A stretch of 64,000 nucleotides of DNA from Arabidopsis thaliana (taxonomy: Eukaryota > Streptophyta > Magnoliopsida > Brassicales > Brassicaceae). Each line of letters opens with the position of its first letter. Position 1 is the stretch's first letter. The DNA lies in contig NC_003075.7 in NCBI RefSeq assembly GCF_000001735.4, positions 3,287,001-3,351,000 of the forward strand, in the 5' to 3' direction. Both the position numbers and the translations under genes were made by a program. This document shows positions 23,189 to 34,561 of the stretch, in pieces. A model generated the notes under the pieces. The model had not been told where the DNA came from, did no database searches, and was given only the letters and a program-made list of their open reading frames with translations.

Positions 23189-23530
23189 TGATAATAGGTT
23201 TTCAAAAATCAATTATCCTAAAACACCAATCATGTCGTTGTAGTATTTTAGGTTGTCAATCCAAATGGGTGTGATGCTAACAATCAAGATGTGATTAGAA
23301 GTCACTAAGTGAAGCCAAGCATTAACAGGTTTTGGTGTGTTCTAGCAGTCCTAAGTGAACACGCAGAAAACAGAAATTCAAGCTGAAACAAGAAAACACT
23401 CGACCAACACAGCTCATTGTAGAGCACTGGGTGTGGTCGAGTGCCAGGTCGGGTAACAGACAATAAATGAAACAAAGACACTCGACTGCACAGTCTCTTG
23501 CCAGACAACTGGATGGTCGAGTATCAGAGT
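23189..23530 (-). repeat. Fragment of the 3' LTR of Athila copy B
   Basis: About 340 bp match the PBS-proximal end of copy B's 5' LTR (26086-26430), starting at TGATAATAGG. The match stops near 23530, where protease-tail coding sequence begins. ORF1, the spacer, the polypurine tract and most of this LTR are deleted. The flank GATAT (23184-23188) nearly matches TATAT (27831-27835) on the other side, a probable decayed target duplication. Confidence 0.82.
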
Positions 23531-24449
23531 TTTTTTACTTTCTTTTACTTTCTCAGTCTCATATCCTTCTCCTGGGATCACTTTATCATCTCCAGAGTTT
23601 TTTTCATCTTCTTTTGACTCTTGTGGAGTTTTGTTGATGTCGAACTGCAACTTGATGTGCTTTCCAAGGTTGAGACTTATTTTCCCTTCCCTGACATCAT
23701 CATTGCTCCCATTGTGGCTAGGAAGGGTCTTCCCAAGATTAGGGGATTCTTATGCTCTACTTCCATATCCAGCACCACGAAGTCTGTAGGCACTTCCACT
23801 CCATTAATCATGACTGGGAGATCTTTCAGCATGCCGAAGGGTTTTCTTAAAGATCTATCCTCAAGGATCAAAGTCAGGTCACAAGGTCTGTACTAAATAA
23901 GCTGACATTAAGCTGACAGAGGCTCTGAGATCGCACAGGCAATCGCTGAAAGCTAATTCCCCAATGGAACAAGTTAGAGTAAAAGATCCAGGATCTTCTA
24001 ACTTTTCTTGAACAATCTTCTTATCAACAACTCGAGATGGAGAAGCATCACATTCATCATCTGAGTCGTGATACATCTTGATCCTTTCTAGTATCAGATT
24101 TCTCACATCTTTGTGAGGATCAGGAATGAGGTTGAGAACTTCCATCAGTGGCATCACTGCTTCAATCTCGTCTAGCTGTTTCGCTGCAACAAACTTGTAT
24201 CTCTCCATCCACGCTTTCCTAAATGTCCATGGAAGAGCACGTGAGGGTAATGGAGTAGGTTTGAATCGTATTACCATTCTCTCGATTATGGCGGCCTTCT
24301 CTTCCGAGGTGTATTGAAAGAGATGACAAGAACCAGCAGAACGGTTGAATTCAACAACAGAGTCTTCAATCTGAGTAGAAGCCTCCCCTTCTTCAACATC
24401 ACTGTCCTCAGTGATTAAATCAGGGACAGGTCGAATTGGCAGCTCTCGA
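23531..24449 (-). pseudogene. Athila protease segment, copy B (active site mutated)
   Basis: This continues the gag ORF after a frameshift near 24475. Minus-strand order: an acidic linker ([12 protein letters not shown]), [20 protein letters not shown] (about 24120-24160), then [13 protein letters not shown] followed by the retroviral-type aspartic protease site. Copy C reads DLGASVSLM here; copy B reads DLRASVSLM, so the glycine of the active-site loop is replaced by arginine by one base at 23926. Downstream pieces in other frames carry [20 protein letters not shown] and [12 protein letters not shown] (23677-23871). The segment ends near 23531 where it is fused to the LTR fragment. Confidence 0.85.
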
Positions 24450-25964
24450 TCATGGCAAATAGTGATGGCGTGAGCAGTTGCTTACTCCTTTGGATTCTGG
24501 TATTGACTTCCCAGGAAGTCTTGTAACTTTAGGTGCAGAGGTAGATGCTGATTGTCCTTCCAAGTATCTGACTTTGGTATTCAATGCCTCCACTTTGGCA
24601 TTTAGGTCATTGTAGCTGCAATCCAGCCTATGGTGCAATTCAGATAACTTCTTAGCAATTTCCATGGAGCTAGATGCTTGTCCCTGTAGCAGCTGTTGTA
24701 CCATCTGTTTCATTTCAGCATTAGGAGCAGCAAGACCTTGGTTTTGCTGAGGTGCCCACCCAGGTGGTGGTTGTGCCTGGTAGTTCCCCTGAAATTGCTG
24801 CTTGGGAACAAAACCTTGGTTAAAGGGAACAAAAGGTTTGTTCTGACCTTGTTGTAGCTGTGGAGGATACACCTGATCCTGAGGATTGGCAACGTTGGTG
24901 CTGTGGTAGGAGAGGTTGGGGTTGTTGGTTTTGAAGTTGTTGTATGCTTTGTAGCCACCTTGATTGTTGATGTAGCTGACTTCTTCTAACTGGTTCCCCT
25001 CCCCATCTTGGACTTGATATTGCTCGTCATCAACAAGGAAGTGCACATGCTTCTGCTGACTAAGGAGAATTCTGTCGAGCTTGTCATTCAGTGCTTTGAT
25101 CTCCTTCCTGTGTTTGTCATCGGAGTCAGCTGTGCCTCTGATGGTCCTGTCGCAGTCCTCATTGTAATTACCATCTGATTGAGCCAGGTTCTCAACCAAT
25201 TCCCAGCCTTCTTTAACATCTTTGTTCAGGAAATTCCCATTGCTGGCTGTATTCAGAAGCATTCTGATGCGTGGTAGAACTCCTCTGTAAAGAGTGCTGA
25301 GCAGAGAGGCTTTCGTGAAGCCATGATAAGGGCATTGGTTGGTGTAACCCTTGAAACGTTCCCATGCTTCACCGAAGCTTTCACCAGTTTTCTGTGAAAA
25401 ACCAGAAATCTCATTTCTGAGTCTTGTAGTTCTGGCGTTAGAGAAGAATTTTGATAGAAAAGCCTTCTTGCAATCATCCCAGGTGGTTATTGAGTCATGG
25501 GGCAAATTCTTCTCCCAGATATGTGCTTTGTCGCCCAAGGAGAATGGAAACAAACGGAGCTTGAATCCGTCTTCACTGACACCATTGATTTTTGTTAGGT
25601 TGCAGAGTCTATCAAATTCATCAAGGTGGTCGAGTGGATCCTCCATTGGCAAACCATGGAATTTGTTCTCCTGAATCATCGAGATGAGACAACTCTTAAT
25701 CTCGAATTTATTTTTCTGGATAGCAGGAGGTGCAGTTTCTTTCCCCTGACGGTGGTCCCATGGTGCATCTCCAGCACCAATGTTGGTAGGCCCATTCTGT
25801 TGATTCCGTTTGTCAGCCATTTCGAGTGGTTGCTGAGGTACAAGGTTGACTGTGTTTCTCCTTTCTCTGATTTCGCGAGCTATGCGGTCGATGTTGTCGT
25901 TGAAAAGGAGGTTCTGGTTGCCTGTTGATCGAGTTTGCATACAGCAGAGGTGTACTTGTATCAA
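24450..25964 (-). pseudogene. Athila gag, copy B
   Basis: This 504-residue open frame is the capsid/nucleocapsid precursor of an Athila-type gypsy element. After an N-terminal tail ([20 protein letters not shown]) the retrotransposon gag domain spans roughly residues 105-245, with [32 protein letters not shown] and [21 protein letters not shown] Gln/Asn/Pro-rich region (about 320-425) and a short helix with the [13 protein letters not shown] motif follow. No CCHC knuckle is present. The frame is open, but it ends early by a frameshift close to its fusion with the protease segment, so I class it as a broken gene. This is the most complete gag of the three Athila copies. Confidence 0.88.
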
Positions 25965-26070
25965 TGAGACAACAAGAAAAATACACAGTCAGTAACTGGA
26001 ATGAAAATTGAAAAAGAACTTGATCTAAGCAAGTCTAAAATCTTAAATGTAACAAACAAACACCCAATTG

Positions 26071-26082
26071 GCAACGACGCCA
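26071..26082 (-). promoter_or_regulatory. Primer-binding site of Athila copy B (one transition)
   Basis: Minus-strand TGGCGTCGTTGC is three bases from the LTR end. It matches the tRNA-Asp-type site of copy A except for a C-to-T change in GGCGCC. Confidence 0.8.
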
Positions 26083-26085
26083 AAC

Positions 26086-27830
26086 TGATAATAGGTTTTT
26101 AAGATCAATTATCTCAAAACACCAATCATGTCGTTGTAGTATTTTAGGTTGTCAATCCAAATGGGTGTTATGCCAAGAATCAAGATGTGATCAGAAGTCA
26201 GTAAGTCAAGCCAAGCATTAACAGGTTTTGGTGTGTTCTAGCAGTCCTAAGTGAACACGCAGAAAACAGAAATTCAAGCTGAAACAATAAAACACTCGAC
26301 AAACACAACTCGTTGTAGAGCACTGGGTGTGGTCTAGTGACAGGTCAAGTAACAGACAGTAAATGAAACAAAGACACTCGACTGCACAGTCTGTTGTCAG
26401 ACAACTAGTTGGTCGAGTATCAGATCGAGTAACAGGAGAGAAATGCAAAAACTAAGCAACAGGTAACAATATGCATTAAACGATAGTAGAGTAAACAATA
26501 AAATCAATCAGATAAAGAATTCCCGAGGATGGGGTAATTGGGTAGTTTCGTTTCCTCAGTTTACAGGTGATTGACATGCTCAATAAATTATCCCTAGACA
26601 ACAAGTTCATTAACAAAATCTAAGTGCCACGGCAATAGAGACCCTCAAGTTAAATTAGTCCCAGACTCAATCACCATTTACGAGAGCTAACCTAACAAGC
26701 ATTACGAATCAACAAGTTAAAGCCAAAACGCTCCATGCAACCAATACCTTGGTACAGGGCCACAAATCTCTGGAATTAGTGGTTCAGACATTTCATCGAA
26801 CACATTTTGGGCGCAGAAATGTGTAGGCTCAAATTCCAGTTGATCAGAAAGCAATATGCATTAAGAACAACTAATCCAGAAGTGATCTATCAGTCAAACT
26901 CAACCACCTAGCATACTGAGAACTCTAAACTACTCTAACCCATCCTCAGAAACCTATTCACTACTAAGAAATCATTTTAGAGAACATAAACGTTGAACAT
27001 AATGAAAACATGATAACAACAGTGTAATAGCAAAATGATAACAGGATGAACAACAGTAAACGAAATCAAAAACAAAAGCTGAATACTGAATAGATTAAGA
27101 GAAATCCGGATTACAAAATGTCAAGAACACAGTGTCTGCGGAATAAAACTTAGATAAACGAAAATGTAAAGTACATGCTACTTATAGCGAAATATTTCCG
27201 AAACCCTAATACTCAAAACGACGCAGTATTGGGACGGATTAAAAACGGTACTTGACCCAGGTGGTCGAGTGAGTGGTGGAGTGATAAGCTGGAGTCTTCT
27301 TTTCTTCCTTGTTCTCGAGTGTCTGGTTGAGTGCGCAATGGAGAAGACTCTGAAGCTGGCCATCGAGTATGTAGTCGAGTGATGGTGATGGTGATACTCG
27401 ACTTCCTCGACTTCCTGGTAGAGTGGTGTGATCGAGTGATGGTCAGGTGTGGAGGTGATGATACTCGACCAGGTGGTCAAGTGAAGTGATCAAGTGACTC
27501 TCATGGTGGTACTCGGCCAGGTGGTCGAGTGGTGAGGTGAATTGATGAAGTCTTCTTCTCGACCAAGGGGTCGAGTGGTCTCTTGAGGTCGTGAAGCTTG
27601 TACTCGACCAGGGGCTCGAGTGGTTTGACATGATCAGGTCCGCTTCTTCCAATTAGCTCGCCAAGAGCTTCAAATCACCTGAAAACAACACAAATATGCA
27701 AAATGCATGCAAAACTATCCGAAATATGCAAATTGATGACAAATGATGAGAAATGATATAAAAAAGTGATGATATGATTCTAAAGTGATGACAAATGGAT
27801 GCTTAAAACATGCAAAATATACACTTATCA
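26086..27830 (-). repeat. 5' LTR of Athila copy B (complete)
   Basis: This 1745-bp LTR has ends TGATAATAGG and ACACTTATCA on the plus strand and is closely similar over its length to the copy C LTR at 57833-59558. It lies inside the Copia reverse transcriptase gene: immediately upstream on the minus strand the Copia frame reads VLYGDDI, the YxDD catalytic box. The part nearest the LTR start (minus-strand U3) carries an array of ACTCGACC...GGTCGAGT palindromes. Confidence 0.9.
27462..27623. repeat. Four-unit array of TCGA palindromes in LTR U3 (copy B)
   Basis: Imperfect palindromes of the form TACTCGACC-AGG-GGTCGAGTGG start at 27462, 27510, 27556 and 27601, spaced 45-48 bp. A fifth, more isolated one lies at 27248. 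Each can form an 8-9 bp stem. The equivalent array exists in copy C. A role as protein-binding or hairpin elements is inference. Confidence 0.8.
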
Positions 27831-27835
27831 TATAT

Positions 27836-30700
27836 CATCACCATACAATACATTTATATATGAACTTACTCCCACTAATCTTGAGGTATATACTTGGTTA
27901 TATAATGTTTTCTATGAAAACGAATTTTGTAATAGTTTCATAAAACTTTAGACATCATTACGTCAAGGCTTATTTCAGATCATATATTAATCTCTTTAGT
28001 TTGCAGACTTCATCTTCACAAGTTTCGATTATGAAACCTTAAAGTGACATACATAGACTCTATCTTACAAGTCTCTATCAAAAAGGCAATTTTCACATCA
28101 ATTTAATGTAACTCGTAGTCATACTAAGTTACTAATGTCATGATAATTCTAAGAGTCTTTTCTTTGACACATGAGAAAAAGGTCTCATTGTAATCGATAC
28201 CTTCTTTCTGATTAAAGCTTTTGGCTACAAGTCTTACTTTTATGTCGTTCAGTACTGCCATTACAGTCGAGTTCAGTCTTAAAGACCCATTTATACCCGA
28301 CTGCTTCGTGTCCTTCATGCAATAGGAGCTACATTAAAGACTCCCTCTTCAGCCATCGAGTTCATTTCATCCTTCATGGTATCAATCAATTTATAAGAAT
28401 TAACATCCTTAATGACTAGTGAATAAGAAACTAGATCTTTATATTTAGGTCTTCAGATTCTACTTGATAAAACACAGTCATAGGAAATAAGAAATCTCCT
28501 CAAAAGAGTAGATCTTCTTAATGTTAGTTCCTCTTGTGCATCATTTTTATTATTAGCGAAGTTTTCTTTATGGAGTGGATGATCATTCACTGTATTCTCC
28601 TCATTTTTTAACAGTTCAGCAATGGGGAAATTCACAGTAACATTCAAAACTAATGGGCTAAGGGATATTCACCCTAATTTTCTGAATGACCACATCTTGA
28701 ACTTTATCACTCCCACTAATTTCACCATTCTTATAGAATCTGACATTATTGGTTTCCATTATTCTCGTACTATGGTTTGAACAGTAAAATATATATCCTT
28801 TGGATTTCTCAGGGTAACTAATAAAGTGACCACTGATCATTCTGAAATCCAATTTATTTTCATGTGGGTTATAAAATCTAAGTTTCTAGCACTTTCACAG
28901 TTTAAAAGGAGTCTTTAGAACTGTTTTGCTAGGAACTCTTTTCAAAATATATATTGCAGTACATAATGCATCCATCCACTAGGATATATGTGAGTTGCCA
29001 TGAATCATCATGGATCTAACTATTCTCTTATAAGTACGATTATGCCTTTCAGCTACACCATTCTGCCATGGAGAACCATGCATTGTGTACTGAGAAATGA
29101 TCCCTAACCTAGTGATTTTTGTCCTGTTTCATCATATTTGCCTTAAAATTCATCACCTCTATCTAACCGAGTGATTTTCACCGTTCTATCTAATTGTCTC
29201 TTTACTTCAATAATGAACACTTTTTACTGCATTCACAAACTGATAGTTTTCATGCACTAGATAGAGATAACAATAATGTGAATAATCATTAATAAAGGTA
29301 ATGAAAGACTTTTTACCTCCAAAGATGGAACATTAAAAATGTCCACAAACATTTGTATGTATGATTTCAAGAGGCTGTATACTTCTTGTGGCTCTTTCTT
29401 AGTGTTTTTAGTTTGCTTATCTTTAATGCAATCTTGACACTCTTTAGTGTTGGTAAAATTAAGATTCGTAATGAGTCCATCTTTCACCAATCTTTTAATT
29501 CTTTCATTGGAAACATAATCCAACCTTTTATGCCACATAAATATGAGTCTTTAGCACATGTTTGCATTGATGTCAATTATTACCATAGAAGGTAAGATGT
29601 GTCTCAAACGGTTGATCAGTCATATAAAGACCATCAACCAATTCGATTAGAGTTCGGAAATAAACTAAAACAAGCATCTTTTTTTTTCTTAATTTTGAAT
29701 TATCCAATCAAGATTCATTATTGAAATACAATAACAGGAATTAATATGGAACATAAAAGTCTGAAGTAAATTTAGACAAAATTCAGTATTCATAATGAGG
29801 TGAGAAATACTAATACTTTCAACTAGCACATTATCTTTGTTTCCCTTATAAGTAATTTCACTTAAGTTGATTTTTGTTTTCTGCATAGGACTTAAGACAT
29901 GTATAATAGCACTGTTTATTAATCCACCAACATTTTAGAAGAACTATAAGCAAGATTATGTTCGAAAATCTTACAAATCTATAAGGCATTCTTTCTGAAG
30001 GTGTACAAACTTTCTTCAAAGGTATGCATAGGTCATCATCTTTCATTGCCATTATCTTCTTATCAAATAGATTATAGTCAATTATTATGGGTTGTGCTCT
30101 TTCATAGCTTAATTACATAATGCCTTTACCCATCGCTTGATTTAGCTTCTTGAAGATAATGGCAACCTTTATACCTTTAAGAATAAGCATAACCTCTTTT
30201 GTACTAACATATCAACCAATTTATTCAACACCTCAAATTCATTATTAGTGTCAGAAAAATACATAATGGTCATTGACAAAGAAGTAGTAGATCCTAAGAT
30301 AATTTGGATAAAATTTAATATCCACCCTCATTCCTCAATTCTTTAGCTTAGCCTCTAGGTTAGTCATTTCAATGCAATGTTCATGCATATCGACTTTGTG
30401 CCATTATCTTTTAAGATTGTAAGATTTACCATAATTTTCTCAATAAAGAATTTTCGGCAGTCTTACTCTATTCTTCTATAACTTTTAGTTATCCTTAAAA
30501 CATTATATTCAAATTGTTTGAATTCTACCAAACTTTATGGAGAATTCTTTTATCCTTAGTAATAGATTTAATTAGTGAATTTATTTTCTCGTAATGAGTT
30601 ACAAAATTCATATCTAATTCTCTTAAGATGAACTCAATTTTTCTTTTACACTATGAGAAGTTGATTCAAAAGGAATTGAAAAGTTCTGGATAATATGATG
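27836..30700 (-). pseudogene. Copia gag-pol, upstream part (gag, pre-integrase, IN, RT)
   Basis: The decayed 5' part of the Ty1/Copia element on the minus strand. A gag-like block resembling HCIEMTNLEAKL lies near 30330-30390. The GAG-pre-integrase domain at 29440-29538 reads WHKRLDYVSNERIKRLVKDG followed by a CxxC pair. Integrase pieces include VKITRLDRGDEF (about 29150-29185). The domain linking IN and RT reads ISGHFISYPEKSKGYIFYC (28790-28840). Reverse transcriptase includes VRLVAKSFNQKEGIDYNETF (28160-28225) and ends at LYGDDI next to Athila B. Many stops are present. The 5' end stops at the LTR of the next element (30740), so its own 5' LTR is lost. Confidence 0.85.
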
Positions 30701-30740
30701 GGAATGTCCTGAAATCAGTTGTACTTTACTCTAGTTATTG

Positions 30741-31988
30741 TGCCATCATATAAGTGACCACTCAGGTTCAAGACTTACTGACACAATCACAACACAAAAA
30801 GGAAGGCATCAACTTACTCTAAGCATGATGGTATCGAGTAAACCCCTGAATACCACTTAGACACAATAACCTCACGCAATACTAAATATAAGTAGTTTAC
30901 CACACCCCAAACAAGTATAGACAATCAAGTACCAAGTCACGTATGTATATATACATAATATAGCTAAGACTTATTCACAACCTCATAGCATATCTCACAT
31001 AAGTTTAACAATCTAACAAGGCAAGTAAGCCCTTGAATCATATCTCAATTCATCAAGTAAACTTAGTCAAGTTCGAATTCACTTAGCGTAATCATGCACC
31101 AGTCCATTCCATTCCTTAGTGATATCAAGTTCGTCAAATGCCCATATTCACTTTACGATTCAAGTTCTAACTTAATCCAAATTCCGATTATTTAAGTCTA
31201 AGTGAGTAAGCATGCATATGATCTAAAGACAAGCTCTAGAAAACATGCAAACAAACAAACAATTCGACCACAACTCACAGATTTGGTAGTTCGGAAGGTT
31301 TCTAGGTCTCAGGCGAATCTCCTAGACCACAGTCGACGATCCTTTACTCACGGTCAAGTTCTCTCGACCACAGGCGACCAATTTCTAGTCACGAGTAGAG
31401 TTTCCTCGACCATGGGCGACGATTCTCTGAATTCGGGTTAGTTATTGGTCGCACAGCCTTACAGTCTCACTCTCTCTCTCGCCTTAAAAATGAAATTTGG
31501 CGAAGTGAGTTCTATTTATAGCCCGCCTAAGGTCGGCCAGACTACCCCGCCTGCTGCCACATGTCTGAACAGATGTCGTGCCCACAGGCGACAGGTGTCT
31601 CAGGTCCTACTTCAACTAAATGGAATTTTTCGTAAAGCCATCCTGAAAGTAAGGCTTGGCGACAAGTGGCGACAGGTGTCACTCCACCGCCCCATAAGCT
31701 TCGGCTCCAAGACTCAGCCGACTTCGGCTCCAAGATTGATTACTTGAGCCGCAAGGCACCGCGAGTGAGGTGTCCTACCCATGTCAGTTCCGCGGCCGGT
31801 AGGGCAAACTTGGCCGCGGCACGTCCAACTTTTCCCATCTTTGCCCATTCGTGCCCATTCATGCTCATCTTTGCCCGTTGAAGTTTTGGCAACGTTTGGG
31901 CATATGCAGTCAATTGGCTTTGCATTCAGGCAAAAGTTTCTCATTCGGTCCTTTAGCCGTGCCCGATGCCCTTATGCGGGTCACTACA
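30741..31988 (-). repeat. 3' LTR of the zinc-knuckle LTR element
   Basis: This 1248-bp LTR begins TGCCATCAT and ends GGGTCACTACA on the plus strand. It is repeated directly at 34562-35849 with the same ends. On the minus strand a purine tract (31989-32001) precedes its TGTAGTGACC start, so this is the downstream LTR of a minus-strand element. The left flank is Copia sequence. Confidence 0.88.
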
Positions 31989-32001
31989 TTCTCCGCTCCT
32001 T
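31989..32001 (-). promoter_or_regulatory. Polypurine tract of the zinc-knuckle element
   Basis: Minus-strand AAGGAGCGGAGAA directly adjoins the LTR start TGTAGTGACC. It fixes the orientation of the element. Confidence 0.72.
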
Positions 32002-32499
32002 AATAGAATTCGTCCCCAAATTCTAACCTTTGGTCATTCCCAACTTCAATGAATTCTCCCATCATTTTCACAAAGGTTTTGAATCTCCTTGTGCGGATTA
32101 TACAACTGTATGTTCTTTGGACCGAACTTCCCTTCTTTTGCATGTTTCCCTGAAGTATGTCCGTTTTAGACTTATCTCGATCCCTCCTGATTTCTTTTCT
32201 CTCATTCCTCATTCGGTCGGGCGTTGCTGATGTACTTCCGATGGTGTTTCAAACTCAAACACAATCATCCAATTTTTATACAAGTGATTTCTCACTCATA
32301 TAATTGTCGGCCACACACAAACAAGCAAATACTTAACTTATTATACATTCAAAAGTTCATACAAGTCATAAGTACTGGATTCTAGACTTAGTCTTACATA
32401 CTATTCAACAAGTTCTAAGCCTTAGCATATTTACACACAAAATTCGCTATGACCTAGCTGATTCTATACTTAGCCGAAAATGATCTCACGAATCATTGG

Positions 32500-33944
32500 T
32501 CAAGGGTTCCTACACTTGGGACACTCACACCTTACCCACAAAAACGAGGGCATCCCTTCATTCAAACACTTCTCCTCCGCTACCGTAGTCATTAATGGCC
32601 TGACTCCTCTCGAAGATCCTTCGCTCGCATTCGGTGCAACGTACGGGCAGTACATGGACATATGTCCCACCCCTCCGCAACAAGAACACTTAGCACAATC
32701 ATCCATATATGGCATAGTATGTGGTGGATACAAGCATTCTTTGGTCGGATGATCGGTATGGCTGCATATCTCACACGGGCGCTTAGCCGGAGTGGCCAAC
32801 TTCTTCCCAACTGACTTCCTCGCTGTTGCCTGTATTCTGGGCTTAACCTTGGTGTTAATCCCATATTCCATCCCAAGTGGAAGCGGGTTTACTCCAACGA
32901 TCCGTTGGTCCTTGGCCTTCTCCGATTCCATTCCCATTTCTGCCGCTCTCTTTCCCTTCCATCTCTCGTTTTCTTCCGCCTTGTCAACCAACTTCCCTTT
33001 CGACTTTTCTTCATCAAGCCTTAGACGATTCATCAAGGCTTGTGGTTCAGTTCCTGTTCAAGTAGCATCATATCCACCTTCCATTTCCTTCATCTTCACT
33101 CGGTTCATTTCCCTTAAACATTTCACCTTCCCAACATGAATCCGCCTTGCTAGGATTCAGTATCATCAGGATAGCCTCCGAACTATCCGATGAGATGTTG
33201 ATCACACTCGGACTCTTAGGTTATGGCGTTAAAGATTCAAATGAGTCCAATAAAGAATTACCCCCATCGTTCCCATTTCCTCCTCTTTCTTCTCCGTTCG
33301 GACCAAAGTCTTGGGCACACTAGGCTATTAACTTATCGATCGCCTGCTCTAACTCGTTCTCTATCTCATTCTCTATGACTCCACTCTCATCTTCCTCGTC
33401 ATTTCCCATAAGCATTAGCATGTCATACTCATCATCGTCTCCATACTTATTCATCGCTCCAAACGCACCATTCGCCTGGATCAATGGTACATCGAACATG
33501 TCTCCATTCACTTCTTCCAGTTCTAGCCCATGCTCGCCAATGGTTCCCATATTTGGAACACTGAAACTTCCCTCCTCATCCGTCGATGGCACATAGAAAC
33601 GTGACAGTATATTGTTCAGACTGTCACATGCTTGTTCTTCGGTGGCATTCTCAGTTGGCACCGCGTATAACTCACCATCCTCGGTGATCATCCACTCAAC
33701 ATGGTTTGCCTCTTCACTAGATAACATACCATCATGATTATCAACATCTTCCGGACATTCCGACGGATCCGATTCAATCGAATATCAGACTCAGTGGATT
33801 CACTATCTTTGGCCAAAAACTAATTATTCATGGCCATAGACAAACTTTCATCATCTATACTGCTTGGCAGAACGAAGTTCTCAAGGTTGGGCACATTAAG
33901 ACCGTGCAACGGACTAACGATGTTGCTCCCTTTGGTAGACGACA
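32500..33944 (-). pseudogene. Acidic protein with two CCHC zinc knuckles (non-autonomous LTR element)
   Basis: The only recognisable coding region between the two LTRs, read in pieces on the minus strand. A possible start lies at 33944 (MSSTKGSNIVSPLHGLNVPN). A TAA and a frameshift lead into 33320-33727, which is strikingly acidic (GDDDEYDMLM, NDEEDESG, ENEIENELEQ). After more breaks, 32500-33036 is basic and charged. It ends with two zinc knuckles, CEICSHTDHPTKEC and CSCCGGVGHMSMYC, both C-x2-C-x4-H-x4-C, and a CECPKC motif near the end. I see no capsid, protease, RT or integrase motif. The knuckles fit a nucleocapsid-like RNA-binding role, but the family is not one I recognise. Resemblance to TR-GAG or LARD elements is inference. 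Confidence 0.6.
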
Positions 33945-34561
33945 TCTACAAAACAAGGTAAACCTATCCCCCACTTAGTCATCTTTATATCGGATCCTTG
34001 TTAAACATCCTATTTCCGGCATCCTATTTCCCTTTGGTACACCAGTAATTTTGCAGAAGCAACGCAAAACATCCTATTTCCGGCATTTCCTAGTGTTCGT
34101 CTTCCCACTATGGTCATCCCACTATGGTTACCTATAAGACAAGTAGAATCATGAGTAATCTTTGATTACTCAATGAGCTGGGTCTATGCACAAATAAATC
34201 TCTAGGGTTTAATCAACTCCATAAGTAAACTTAGCCACCAGAGATCACATAACACGTAATAAACGTATTATCATATACTTATAATAATACAAGAATATGC
34301 AGCCAACTAGACACATGAATGAACCTTGGGCCCAACATACTGCCAACCTTACCAAAAAGGTGCAGCACAACATCAGCACAAACTCCCGCATACGTGTATA
34401 CGTGTTCTCCACACGTATGCTATCACACACACGTACGTGCACACCCACACCACACGTACATACACAACTGTGAACACCCGAGCTATAGCAACAAAGGCTT
34501 ATAACCAGAACATCACTTTAATGCATCGTCATGCATTACCCAACATACGCTTCGAGTCTTG
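33945..34561 (-). other. 5' leader of the zinc-knuckle element
   Basis: Non-coding sequence between the 5' LTR and the ORF. It contains the repeated word AACATCCTATTTCCGGCAT (34008 and 34068) and a TG/CA-rich segment with six ACGT cores within about 66 bp (34392-34457). No convincing PBS is seen at the LTR edge. Confidence 0.5.

Noticed and set aside
27462..27623. Possible CRISPR-like array of spaced palindromes
   Set aside because: The intervening sequences are not unique spacers, the genome is plant, and the array lies inside an LTR.
27178..27652. Minus-strand frames of 69-100 aa in the Athila B LTR
   Set aside because: Low-complexity by-products of the palindrome array inside an LTR; the same happens in copy C.
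31445..31944. Several short frames on both strands
   Set aside because: They lie in the LTR of the zinc-knuckle element and recur in the other LTR with different breaks, so they are not genes.
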